DNA of 64,000 nucleotides, from positions 310,001 through 374,000 of the forward strand of contig NZ_MSPW01000003.1 of the NCBI RefSeq assembly GCF_001955655.1. The letters run 5' to 3'. The translations under genes and the position numbers were made by a program. Below are positions 45,754 through 53,162 of the stretch, piece by piece. Source of the stretch: Viridibacillus arenosi (GTDB taxonomy: Bacteria > Bacillota > Bacilli > Bacillales_A > Planococcaceae). The notes under the pieces are model-generated. The model did not search any database and was not told the DNA's origin. It worked only from the letters and a program-made list of their open reading frames with translations. Positions within the stretch are counted from its first letter, which is position 1. The number at the start of each line of letters is the position of its first letter.

Positions 45754-46776
45754 TTATGTAGACTGGCGAACTAATAATTCGAATGGTAATAAGGTTTTTA
45801 ACGCCATATTCGGATTATCTTCTATTTGACTCATTAACGTTTTTGCTGCAATTACACCCATTTCATATTGTGGAACCGATATAGTAGATAACGCAGGAAC
45901 AATGTATTGTGCCATTTCGTTATTATCAATTCCTATGAATGCAATATCACCTGGAATATTAAGTTCAAGTTCATGTGCAGCCCTCATTGCTGCTATTGCA
46001 AGTAAATCACCTGCACAAAAAATCGCGGTAGGACGGTTATTTATTGTCTCACTTAATATTTTTTTTGCTGCCAGATAACTTTGTTCCATGCACCAATCAG
46101 AATTAATGATCCAGTGCTTTTCAATTGCTAATTCAAAATCATTCATTGCCTTTTTAAATCCTTTGAAACGTTTTTCTTTCGTCATTTCAATTCCAATTCC
46201 ACCGCCGATGAAACCAATTTTTTCATGACCTCTTTTAATTAAATGTTCAACAGCTTGATACGCAGCTTCTTCCCTATCATAATCCACAGTAGAAATTGCA
46301 TGATCACTATAGTTAAAGTCCACTCCAACGACTGGAATCAAATCCTTAATTTCAGTGAGTTTTTCTTCGTCAACCTCATCAATTAGTAATACACCATCTA
46401 CTTCTTTTTCTCGGATTATTTGATGAAAAAGTACATCATCTTCTAAATCTTCATTGCTTATTAACAATAAAGTGTAGCCCGCGTCATTTAATGTTTCATT
46501 AATGCCTGAATAAATTTTAGAAAAGTACGGGTTAGTCTCCGCTAAACGCGGACTTGCGAGCCAAGCAATCCTCTTTGTACGTTTCTTCTCTTGAGCTGAA
46601 GATGATACGAGTTGTCTTGCATATTCATTTGGAATATAACCTAGCTCTTTAACTGCCTTCCATATTTTCTTCTTCGTATCAGGGTTCACATTCCGTGACG
46701 GATCATTTTTTATAACGCGTGAAACTGTTGTAATTGAAACACCAACATGTTCTGCTATTTCTTTTAACCTAACCAT
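45754..46776 (-). CDS. LacI family transcriptional regulator
   Basis: About 340 residues. The N-terminal HTH VRLKEIAEHVGVSITTVSRVIK is followed by the hinge and a periplasmic-binding-like effector domain (RIAWLASPRLAETNPYFSKIYSGI, GFIGGGIGIEMTKEKRFKGF, DIAFIGIDNNEMAQYIVPALSTI). The ORF opens at a TTG at 46800, but GAGGT is eight bases before the ATG at 46776, which also gives the canonical start. It lies immediately upstream of the operator and importer operon, on the same strand, so it is probably their repressor, responding to the imported sugar. Confidence 0.92.
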   Translation of the reverse strand: MVRLKEIAEHVGVSITTVSRVIKNDPSRNVNPDTKKKIWKAVKELGYIPNEYARQLVSSSAQEKKRTKRIAWLASPRLAETNPYFSKIYSGINETLNDAGYTLLLISNEDLEDDVLFHQIIREKEVDGVLLIDEVDEEKLTEIKDLIPVVGVDFNYSDHAISTVDYDREEAAYQAVEHLIKRGHEKIGFIGGGIGIEMTKEKRFKGFKKAMNDFELAIEKHWIINSDWCMEQSYLAAKKILSETINNRPTAIFCAGDLLAIAAMRAAHELELNIPGDIAFIGIDNNEMAQYIVPALSTISVPQYEMGVIAAKTLMSQIEDNPNMALKTLLPFELLVRQST

Positions 46777-46794
46777 TCTATGTACCTCATTCCC

Positions 46795-46810
46795 TTGCAA
46801 CCGTTTTCAA
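46795..46810. promoter_or_regulatory. cre-like / LacI-type operator at the lacI-family gene
   Basis: TTGCAACCGTTTTCAA (TTGAAAACGGTTGCAA on the minus strand) fits the CcpA cre pattern WTGNAANCGNWNNCW at each defined base. It overlaps the region just upstream of the regulator's ribosome site, implying catabolite or self-repression. Confidence 0.65.
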
Positions 46811-47386
46811 TTCCTATTATTATACAATATATTTTATAGTAGTATAGGGAATTTTTTACGCATGCCTATATTAGGTCAACAGGTTGTAGGTACAAGTTAA
46901 ATTAAAGAAATATCAATACCTTTTTTATATTCTGAAAATTGGTACTAAATACAATATATAATCCGAAATATTAATTGTCAATATATTTTTTTATTTACTT
47001 TATTAACATAATTTATCATTAAACCACTGTTTAAATGTTGAGTTTATTTAATGTTAATACAATATTATTCTAGAGCTATCAGCGTATTCATGCATATTAA
47101 CAATACTTATTTTTCGTTTACCAAAACCATTAAAAAGACTGTTAAAAATTATATCTTGTACGTAATCATTATTGGGATTTCATGAGAATTGTAGATCGTA
47201 TTTATCGATTTTAGTTTGTAAAATATATTCTTTTTATTAAATACGACGATTTAATTTAGAACAGTAAGTCTTTATATTAAGGTTAGTTTTTTTAAACATT
47301 TCTATATATTAAAAGAGCATTCTCCTGTAATAGAAATGCCCTTTAATATTTCATATTCTTATTCTCTTTTGACGAAAATTCTTTTA
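46811..47386. other. long AT-rich intergenic region with a terminator at its left side
   Basis: About 575 bases, strongly AT-rich, with no ORF over 40 codons that looks coding. It must hold the promoter of the LacI-type gene. At 47312-47344, AAAGAGCATT pairs (one mismatch) with AATGCCCTTT and forms the terminator of the leftward ABC-2 operon. I see no other structure. Confidence 0.5.
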
Positions 47387-48010
47387 TTATAAATCCTTTT
47401 CGTTATATTTATATACGCAAATTCTATAAGAAATATAAAACAGTAATAGTGCAATTACTGGTACAGTCAGAAAAACAAAAATGGATGGAACAGTTTCAGC
47501 TACAATTAGTAATAATAACAATGGTAATACAGAAGCACTAATTATCAATAGCACAATAATTAATATCCACTGTGCAAATTGAGTGCTTTTATTTATAACA
47601 ACAGGCAGATAAAAAACAAATATAAATATAAACACACCATAACTTACTGAAGTTGCTGATATTAATAAAAATAGTGACAGCTCTTTTTCCATTAGATTGA
47701 GCAGAAACGCAATGCAAAATGTACTGATATGCGTAATTGTATTAATCCAAAAGGACATTACATAGCGAGATTTCACATACAGTTCTCTTGTAATTGGTAA
47801 AATGTTAGCGAATTGCTGCCAATTTGCTTTCTCATCAATTGCAAATGTATTTACTATAAAAAATAGCCCCATTAAAGGAGCACCAAATAATGATATTGCA
47901 AATGGCCCTTCACTGATTAATGCTATAGAAATTATTAATGTAAAAGATGCTACTATAAACCACCAATGAATCCTATTTATATACCAATCTCTCTGAAGTA
48001 ATCCCCTCAT
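47387..48010 (-). CDS. ABC-2 type exporter permease subunit
   Basis: 207 residues with six hydrophobic segments. It starts LLQRDWYINRIHWWFIVASFTL and has FAIDEKANWQQFANILPITRELYVKSRY, the cytoplasmic coupling motif of ABC-2 permeases in YtrA-type operons. It is a paralogue of the gene 9 bp upstream (48020-48640), which has NWGRFANTMPVKMHQHILSKY at the same place. The two would pair as a heterodimer with the ATPase 48637-49485. Such systems often confer stress or antimicrobial-peptide tolerance. No substrate can be named. Confidence 0.82.
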   Translation of the reverse strand: MRGLLQRDWYINRIHWWFIVASFTLIISIALISEGPFAISLFGAPLMGLFFIVNTFAIDEKANWQQFANILPITRELYVKSRYVMSFWINTITHISTFCIAFLLNLMEKELSLFLLISATSVSYGVFIFIFVFYLPVVINKSTQFAQWILIIVLLIISASVLPLLLLLIVAETVPSIFVFLTVPVIALLLFYISYRICVYKYNEKDL

Positions 48011-48019
48011 TGGTACCCC

Positions 48020-48640
48020 CTAAAATTCCTTTTTCACATAAATTTGTACTGATAGTAGATAAGAAATAACCATAATTAATAACCCACCAATTGGCGCAAA
48101 ATAGATAAAGGTTTCAATCGTTTTCATCGATGGTATCGTCCAATTAAAATAATCATCTACTAAAAGGTATACAAAAGTTGGAAGCAAGAAAATGGCGACT
48201 AAAATAATCCGCCCCATATTTGGTCCTAATTTAATAAACACAGGTAACACGATTGAAAATAGGATTAAACATAATGTCAAGATCCCTAAAAGGATAAAAC
48301 TCGCTGCCTTTTTATCGTTGAGTATTGAGTCCCCTCCAATAAAAAGTAGAGGTAGAGAGAAAACTAAGCCTATCCCTGTCAATATCAATGCTAAAACATA
48401 TTTACTTAATATATGCTGGTGCATTTTCACTGGCATCGTGTTTGCAAATCTTCCCCAATTTGACATGTCATCGTAAGTGAAGGCAGTCATTACTTGCATC
48501 ATAATGAAGACGATAAAAGTACTGAAAAAAGCTACATTTTGAAACGAATAACTTACGATTAACATTAAACAAAACAAGCCAAGCATTACTTTCATTTGCT
48601 TTTGTATGACCATCAAATCTTTTTGAATCAATGCCATCAT
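48020..48640 (-). CDS. ABC-2 type exporter permease subunit
   Basis: 206 residues with about six helices. It begins MALIQKDLMVIQKQMKVMLGL, with FTYDDMSNWGRFANTMPVKMHQHILSKYVLALI as the conserved first cytoplasmic loop (in parts). It overlaps the ATPase gene by four bases, so it is translationally coupled. It is the third gene of the GntR-ATPase-permease-permease operon. Confidence 0.83.
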   Translation of the reverse strand: MMALIQKDLMVIQKQMKVMLGLFCLMLIVSYSFQNVAFFSTFIVFIMMQVMTAFTYDDMSNWGRFANTMPVKMHQHILSKYVLALILTGIGLVFSLPLLFIGGDSILNDKKAASFILLGILTLCLILFSIVLPVFIKLGPNMGRIILVAIFLLPTFVYLLVDDYFNWTIPSMKTIETFIYFAPIGGLLIMVISYLLSVQIYVKKEF

Positions 48641-49485
48641 TTTAGAGCCCCCCCTTTCACTGTAAATAACATAACCTCTTCAATTGTCGGTTTCTCAAGA
48701 GAGAAGATAGTATTTACTTCAGATCTCTTCACCAGCGCTTCGACACTATAGGCATTTCGACGAATACCTTTAATAGCGGTTGGTGGTATCGCTTTAAGCT
48801 CCTGATCATCTCCTCGGAAAATGGCATACTCTTCAAGTAAATAGTCCTTCTCTTCACTGAACTGAATTTTACCTTCATGGATAAATGTAATATAGTCTGC
48901 AATTTTCTCTAAGTCTGTAGTGATATGTGATGAAAATAAAATACTATGAGACTCATCTTGCATAAAGTCCTGGAAAAGTTCTAATATCTCATCACGTACA
49001 ATCGGATCCAAACCGCTTGTAGGTTCATCTAATATTAAAAGTTTTGGATGATGCGCTAATGCTACGGCAATGGATAGCTTCATACGCATCCCGCGTGACA
49101 GCTCTTTCATTGTTTTCTTTAGCGGTACATGGAATTTTTCTAGTAGTTCAAAATAGTAACTGACATCCCAATTTTTATATAGTTTCTTCATAAAGTGATT
49201 TATCTTAGTTGGGTTTAACGGTTCCGGAAATAAAATATCATCAAAGACTACACCGATTTCTTCTTTTATTTCAATTTCGGCTTCCTCTAATTTTTTTCCG
49301 AATAACCGTATTTCTCCTGTATCGTTTTGCAATAAATTTAAGATACATTTAATAGTAGTTGTCTTACCTGCCCCATTCTCACCGATGAAACCCATAATGA
49401 CACCTCTAGGTAATGTTAGTGAAACATCCTCGATTTGAAATTCTTTATATTTCTTCGATAGGCCTTTTACTTCAATGCTATTCAT
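48637..49485 (-). CDS. ABC exporter ATP-binding protein (YtrB/CcmA type)
   Basis: 282 residues. Walker A is GENGAGKTT, signature-like LSRGMRMKLSIAVALAHHP, Walker B LLILDEPTSGLDPIVRDE and switch His LFSSHITTDLEKIAD. The R-G-M signature variant is normal for YtrB-like ATPases. A C-terminal extension of about 70 residues follows. It overlaps the upstream regulator gene by eight bases. It works with the two ABC-2 subunits encoded next. Confidence 0.92.
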   Translation of the reverse strand: MNSIEVKGLSKKYKEFQIEDVSLTLPRGVIMGFIGENGAGKTTTIKCILNLLQNDTGEIRLFGKKLEEAEIEIKEEIGVVFDDILFPEPLNPTKINHFMKKLYKNWDVSYYFELLEKFHVPLKKTMKELSRGMRMKLSIAVALAHHPKLLILDEPTSGLDPIVRDEILELFQDFMQDESHSILFSSHITTDLEKIADYITFIHEGKIQFSEEKDYLLEEYAIFRGDDQELKAIPPTAIKGIRRNAYSVEALVKRSEVNTIFSLEKPTIEEVMLFTVKGGALK

Positions 49486-49861
49486 GAATATTCTCCTCCC
49501 CCAAGAAATTTAGGATCTCTATTAAATCTTGACGATCGATTCCTGCTGTTTTTGCAAGATCTAACGCTTTTTGCAAGTGCGACTCAATTTCTCGTTGATA
49601 TTCTTCTAACATAAACTGACGATTACGTTCTGCTACAAAAGAACCTTTCCCTGGTACTGTTTCAATAAAACCGTCCTTCTCCAAATCGGAATATGCACGT
49701 TTCGTCGTCATGACACTAATCTTCAAATCCTTTGCTAACATTCTGATGGAAGGCAATGCTTCCCCTGACTTTAAATCCCCTTTTACCATCGCATTTTTCA
49801 ATTGCAACGTAATTTGTTCATAAATCGGCTTGTCACTTGCATTACTTATGATTATTTTCAT
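49478..49861 (-). CDS. GntR family regulator, YtrA subfamily
   Basis: About 127 residues. The winged-helix reads KPIYEQITLQLKNAMVKGDL, LPSIRMLAKDLKISVMTTKRAYSDLEKDG and GKGSFVAER, followed by a short helical dimerisation tail rather than a ligand domain, as in YtrA. The ORF opens at 49930, but the ATG at 49861 (MKIIISNASDKPIYEQ) matches the family start and has GGGCGGTG upstream. It lies first in its operon, behind a palindromic repeat, so it probably represses itself and the exporter. Confidence 0.88.
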   Translation of the reverse strand: MKIIISNASDKPIYEQITLQLKNAMVKGDLKSGEALPSIRMLAKDLKISVMTTKRAYSDLEKDGFIETVPGKGSFVAERNRQFMLEEYQREIESHLQKALDLAKTAGIDRQDLIEILNFLGEENIHE

Positions 49862-49887
49862 GGTCACACCGCCCTGATTTTCTAACT

Positions 49888-49906
49888 GTATATACACAGT
49901 ATATAC
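49888..49906. promoter_or_regulatory. probable YtrA-type operator
   Basis: GTATATAC occurs twice (49888-49895 and 49899-49906), separated by ACA. Each half is itself palindromic, and the repeat period is 11 bases. It lies 27-45 bases before the regulator's start, where it would block the promoter. Confidence 0.6.
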
Positions 49907-49931
49907 GGATGACAATTCATTGTCTATCATT

Positions 49932-50401
49932 GTGTAATAAAAACCCTATAACCATTGAGTTTTTCATTTATCTACTTCAACGTGATTCATTGTCTTATGA
50001 TGAATTGGGGGACATTCGGGGACTATTTTGGGGACCTATCTTGTAACACAATAAAACTATACGTCGGCAGGTGTTTTACATAATACATTAACTATATATA
50101 TAGAAGAAACTCAATTAATTACGAATTAGTCATTCTATTTAAATGAAATATAAAAAGGACTATTTATCACTCTTTTCATCTTTATTGACGCTAACATCCA
50201 GTTTGTAAATTTAAAACTTTAAAACACCAACCATACAAGAAAATTTTTCAAAAAAAGAGCACCCCGAAGGATACTCATTTATTCTTTATAGTTATGGTCT
50301 TATTGGGCAGTTACCTTTATTATTACTTTTCGTGTGGAGCAACTCCCCCTTCACCATCACCGCATTGAAGTTTATATACTACGTAAAGAGCTTCTCAACT
50401 T
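49932..50401. other. intergenic region with GGGGAC repeats, a terminator and a gene relic
   Basis: At 50007-50035, GGGGAC occurs three times in 29 bases. At 50250-50276 a GAGCACCC/GGATACTC hairpin with a CGAA loop and a T7 tail on the minus strand forms a terminator. Between 50325 and 50395 a start-less minus-strand frame ends in VVYKLQCGDGEGGVAPHEK and then three stop codons, probably the tail of a lost gene. No intact ORF. Confidence 0.45.
50308..50332 (-). repeat. 25-bp repeat, copy 1
   Basis: CAGTTACCTTTATTATTAC followed by TTTTCG recurs at 52243-52267 with one difference. On the minus strand it reads as three stop codons and an AAAGGTAACTG ribosome-site-like tail. Both copies lie just upstream (minus sense) of a GCACCCC-type terminator. 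Confidence 0.6.
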
Positions 50402-50563
50402 TTAAATCTTCAACCCACGATTATCTAACAAATCCATATGCTTCGTTAACAGGTCGAGTGCCTTTATTTTGTCAGCAAGTTTAATAGATATCCCATCACG
50501 TCCTTGCTTTGTTTCGGATTCCTTGTTAACTCTCTTTCCATAACACCATCTCGAATATATCAT
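50402..50563 (-). pseudogene. phage terminase small-subunit fragment
   Basis: A 53-codon frame with no ribosome site. Its C-terminal part, KQGRDGISIKLADKIKALDL followed by LTKHMDLLDNRG, is the characteristic C-terminal end of TerS (terminase_2 type) proteins of Bacillus prophages, where SIKLADRMKALDWLAKHMDLL-like sequence is usual. The N-terminal DNA-binding part is missing and unrelated codons precede it. No large-subunit gene follows. It is a relic of a prophage, ending upstream of a minus-strand terminator. Confidence 0.72.
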
Positions 50564-50576
50564 TGTGTCAGAGTAA

Positions 50577-50603
50577 AATAAAAAAGCACCCCTAAGGATG
50601 CTT
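50577..50603 (-). terminator. terminator of the 50609-50911 gene
   Basis: AAGCACCC pairs with GGATGCTT (one G-T pair) around CTAA, with T6 on the minus strand, directly after the gene's stop. Confidence 0.8.
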
Positions 50604-50608
50604 CAGTT

Positions 50609-50911
50609 TTAGAAAGATTCGTTTTCTAGCCAAACACCATTTTCATCTGCTGGATCATAAGACGAAACTATTTGTAATTTTGCATTCATAATCGCTATTT
50701 TTTCAGAAGGAAAATTTGATAAAGATGCAATATATGATTCTGCTTGCTTACTGCCTTGATAGTAATGGCTGTTTACAAATTGAAAATGTCCATGAGCATC
50801 TTTAGTGATTCTTATTTTAATCTTCTGATCACCAATTTTAACGATAAATTGTCTAACAACTTCTTCGACACTCTCAAATGCTTCATCTTCTAAATAATCT
50901 ATATCTAACAT
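50609..50911 (-). CDS. small hypothetical protein
   Basis: 100 residues, soluble and acidic: MLDIDYLEDEAFESVEEVV, a short beta-rich centre (KIGDQKIKIRITKDAHGHFQF) and a helical part. There is no signal, membrane segment or recognisable motif. The ORF opens at 50932, but GGGAGG lies eight bases before the ATG at 50911. It has its own terminator. It could be a cargo gene of the decayed prophage region. I do not recognise the family. Confidence 0.6.
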   Translation of the reverse strand: MLDIDYLEDEAFESVEEVVRQFIVKIGDQKIKIRITKDAHGHFQFVNSHYYQGSKQAESYIASLSNFPSEKIAIMNAKLQIVSSYDPADENGVWLENESF

Positions 50912-51152
50912 GATATTCGCCTCCCATACCAATTATAATTTGTAAAAGACTAAAAGTCTGTGATGTAAATCACAATGTTAATAAAAGAAACATTACATAC
51001 GTGAATTTACTTAAACCTCACTTTGCTTCATGAATAGCATTGTTTCAATAAATTCCTTAAATAGAAATTAAACACATCAACGATTCTTCATAAAAAAATA
51101 CATGTAGCATAAAATAGTTATGACAAAACATTGATTACTGGAGGCTAACAGT

Positions 51153-51428
51153 TTGAAGGGAAATAATAAAAGCATAGGGCAAGATAATGGAAACCAATTA
51201 TCACTTCAGGCCGCTGAGCTAGCCGTCGTTGCTGAAGTAATATCTACACTCGGTGACACAATATCCACTATTTCAGCAATACTTGCATTAGAGGCAGAAC
51301 GACAAGAAATAAATAATGATAAAAAGGATAGAGAAGATAATAAAAATATGCAAAAACAGATTGATTATTTAACCTCTGAATTAGAAAAACTAAAGTATCA
51401 AGTTAATAAACAGAAACCTTATAGGTAG
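51153..51428 (+). CDS. small helical protein, unknown function
   Basis: 91 residues. An alanine/isoleucine-rich segment (SLQAAELAVVAEVISTLGDT) precedes a charged coiled coil (about 50-88, NKNMQKQIDYLTSELEKLKY). The start is a TTG, eight bases after GGAGG, so the ribosome site is strong. No membrane helix is certain. Related small proteins occur in Bacillus as unnamed hypotheticals. No neighbour points to a function. Confidence 0.6.
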   Translation: MKGNNKSIGQDNGNQLSLQAAELAVVAEVISTLGDTISTISAILALEAERQEINNDKKDREDNKNMQKQIDYLTSELEKLKYQVNKQKPYR

Positions 51429-51846
51429 TAGTTTGACTAACTCCTCTGTGTAAAATTGAAATAGTCATTCTTTTCATTTTTATTCCATGGGCTTTGCAGT
51501 TGTTGTGCTCAACAATAGTATCTAAATTCTAGTATAAGTGAATTATAGCGGAACTTTTCCCCCGCATTCTTGTATGTTTTCGTTAACTTTCAGTTATTCT
51601 GCAACGCTTGTAGTTCACCCATACTAGTTTGAAATTTCTCAACCTCATCTTCTTCATTTGCTTTCTTTCACTTGCAAACAGACAGAATCGATTTCATTCT
51701 CAATTTATTTCTTCGACTTCAAAGGTCCGTTACATATAGTACATAGCTCCATAGCAAACCTCCAATGCATCCTTCTTATAAATCCTAAAACGTACAGGCA
51801 CCTAGTAACTCAAAAAACATATACTGTGCTGAAAGGATTGATAATT
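51429..51846. other. intergenic region with a tiny broken cysteine-rich ORF
   Basis: 418 bases. On the minus strand at 51654-51752, GGAGGTTTGCT and an ATG start a frame MELCTICNGPLKSKK, then TAA, then IENEIDSVCLQVKESK and TGA in the same frame, so one nonsense change (CAA to TAA) would explain it. The rest is unremarkable AT-rich sequence. Confidence 0.4.
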
Positions 51847-52068
51847 ATGCCTTGGCATTATAAAATTAGGTACTTAATAGGCCAACCAGTTGGAATCTCA
51901 TTCACAAATGGTCAAGGGACTTCAGGTGTTTTGTGTGGTGTATCAGGCGGAAAACTTCTTGTTACTGAATACCTATATCAAGCACAATTCGCACTCAAAC
52001 AATACGACCTCCACATGATCCAAGATATCAATGGATTTCCTTCATGTCATAACCAACAGTTATATTAA
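51847..52068 (+). CDS. small conserved-looking protein, LSm-like beta barrel suspected
   Basis: 73 residues from the ATG at 51847 (the frame is open upstream, but the ribosome site GAAAGGATTG sits right before this ATG). The sequence IGQPVGISFTNGQGTSGVLC, then GVSGGKLLVTEYL, then IQDINGFPSC has the strand pattern of small LSm/DUF2642-like Bacillus proteins, some of which are spore-coat related. No certain family. A terminator follows at once. Confidence 0.65.
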   Translation: MPWHYKIRYLIGQPVGISFTNGQGTSGVLCGVSGGKLLVTEYLYQAQFALKQYDLHMIQDINGFPSCHNQQLY

Positions 52069-52070
52069 TA

Positions 52071-52096
52071 AAGCATCCATTTAGGATGTTTTTTTG
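52071..52096 (+). terminator. terminator of the 51847-52068 gene
   Basis: AGCATCC and GGATGTT pair around ATTTA, followed by a T run on the plus strand. Confidence 0.8.
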
Positions 52097-52185
52097 TTTA
52101 TAATTAAACATAGTAGGGTATTGACGATAATCACCAAATAAACGAACATTCAATAAGTATTAGTTTGAAACTCTCTTTTACCACA

Positions 52186-52209
52186 GTAAAAAAGCACCCC
52201 GGAGGATGC
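52186..52209 (-). terminator. terminator of the SOS-boxed gene pair
   Basis: GGCATCC and GGGTGCT pair on the minus strand around TCC, followed by T6. It is the only strong hairpin downstream of the 52283 stop. Confidence 0.75.
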
Positions 52210-52242
52210 CGAGTTTTACTGTGTAATTAGAGTTTTATCATA

Positions 52243-52267
52243 CAGTTACCTTTATTATTACATTTCG
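52243..52267 (-). repeat. 25-bp repeat, copy 2
   Basis: One difference from the copy at 50308-50332. Here it lies between the stop of the 121-residue gene and the terminator at 52186-52209. Confidence 0.6.
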
Positions 52268-52282
52268 GCAGAGTTAGGTAAC

Positions 52283-52648
52283 TTAACTAAGTTGCTCTCT
52301 ATATTCCAATCCAAGTCTTTTCTTTACTTCCTCATTTACTTGATTTCGTAAAGCTACTTTAGAGTAACGTAATTCCTTGTCATTTCCTCGAGTCTTAATA
52401 GTATAAGCGACGAAATATTCGTCAATTTCCTTTGTACCTTCCAATACCTTCATGCCATGCATACCCAATGTTCGGCTCACATCTCTTAGATCTCTCGTTA
52501 AATTTTTCAACTCTTGATCAATCCACGCTTTAAAAGCAAAATTTGTTTTTAACGAATCCATATGTTTTTTATCCCGCTCTAAAGTACGTAGTGTAAGTTC
52601 TAATATGATTGCATTATGAATATGAATTTGTGGGTCTTGATGAATCAT
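52283..52648 (-). CDS. hypothetical protein, second gene of an SOS-boxed pair
   Basis: 121 residues, mostly helical and basic: HNAIILELTLRTLERDKKHM, AWIDQELKNLTRDLRDVSRTLG and YTIKTRGNDKELRYSKVALR. I recall similar small proteins encoded after yolD in UvrX (Y-family polymerase) operons of Bacillus, but no function is known. It overlaps the preceding gene by four bases, so the two are coupled and share the LexA box upstream. Here the polymerase and yolD genes are absent from the window. Confidence 0.6.
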   Translation of the reverse strand: MIHQDPQIHIHNAIILELTLRTLERDKKHMDSLKTNFAFKAWIDQELKNLTRDLRDVSRTLGMHGMKVLEGTKEIDEYFVAYTIKTRGNDKELRYSKVALRNQVNEEVKKRLGLEYREQLS

Positions 52649-52875
52649 ACAACAACATTCTCTTTTCGAAATACTGAACTAGTAGCAAGAACATTTTCTA
52701 TTATGAAAGTTCTTTTTGCATGTTTCACAAAGCAATAATCTTGGAAAATTCCATCGGTCATTTTAATGATTTTCACACGCCTTTTAGTTATCTTTCCACC
52801 TTTCGACATGTATATTAAATCAATAATTTGATTGCGCTGCATGGCTTTGATTAGCTGCTCTTTCACTATGTTCAC
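52645..52875 (-). CDS. small WYL-like protein, first gene of an SOS-boxed pair
   Basis: 76 residues. QLIKAMQRNQIIDLIYMSKGGKITKRRVKI (in parts) and the tail RTFIIENVLATSSV follow the pattern of a short WYL-type SH3-like fold (I-x-Y-x-s, basic turn, F-x-x-x-x-I). Such small proteins accompany UvrX/YolD genes in Bacillus. Ribosome site AGGAG before the ATG. A LexA-type box lies 20-33 bases upstream, so expression should rise on DNA damage. Confidence 0.68.
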   Translation of the reverse strand: MNIVKEQLIKAMQRNQIIDLIYMSKGGKITKRRVKIIKMTDGIFQDYCFVKHAKRTFIIENVLATSSVFRKENVVV

Positions 52876-52894
52876 TCCTTTTTTATCAGTATAC

Positions 52895-52908
52895 AGAACA
52901 TTTGTTCT
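52895..52908. promoter_or_regulatory. LexA (SOS) box
   Basis: AGAACATTTGTTCT contains the invariant GAAC-N4-GTTC core of the Bacillus LexA operator (CGAACN4GTTCG), with A/T instead of C/G at the outermost positions. It is a perfect palindrome in front of the two-gene unit. Confidence 0.8.
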
Positions 52909-52928
52909 TATTTCAAATAAAAAAATAA

Positions 52929-52954
52929 CCTGTTAGCTTTTAATTGCTAACTGG
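52929..52954 (-). terminator. terminator of the frameshifted small gene
   Basis: CC-A-GTTAGC pairs with GCTAAC-A-GG around eight bases, with TTATTTTTTTATTT on the minus strand. It lies about 50 bases after the stop at 53003. Confidence 0.8.
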
Positions 52955-53002
52955 CCAAACTATGTATTACTTTTCTACTGCAAATTATCCGCTCTATCTT
53001 TG

Positions 53003-53162
53003 CTAATTCCACTTTTGTATTGTTTCTTCTATCAGGTCACCTGCTTCTAAAAGAATTGAAAGGTGATTTTCATTTTTGATTATCTGACGGATTGGTAACA
53101 AGCTGTATTCACTTTTGGCAACTCTGTAAGATCTCTGAAAAAGAAAATGAATACTGTGCCAA
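53003..53162 (-). pseudogene. small gene interrupted by a frameshift
   Basis: AGGAG (53172-53176) is nine bases before a TTG at 53162, which starts MAQYSFSFSEILQSCQK and then meets TGA. In the +1 frame the sequence continues at once as SEYSLLPIRQIIKNENHLSI and on to EETIQKWN and a stop at 53003, with a proper terminator beyond. Removing one base near 53110 gives a single protein of about 53 residues. Either it is a pseudogene or a +1 frameshift at TGA. An alternative ATG-started frame at 53203 exists, but its ribosome site is badly spaced. Family unknown. Confidence 0.55.

Noticed and set aside
52243-52267. Repeat as part of a CRISPR array
   Set aside because: Only two copies, about 1.9 kb apart, with genes between them and no cas genes.
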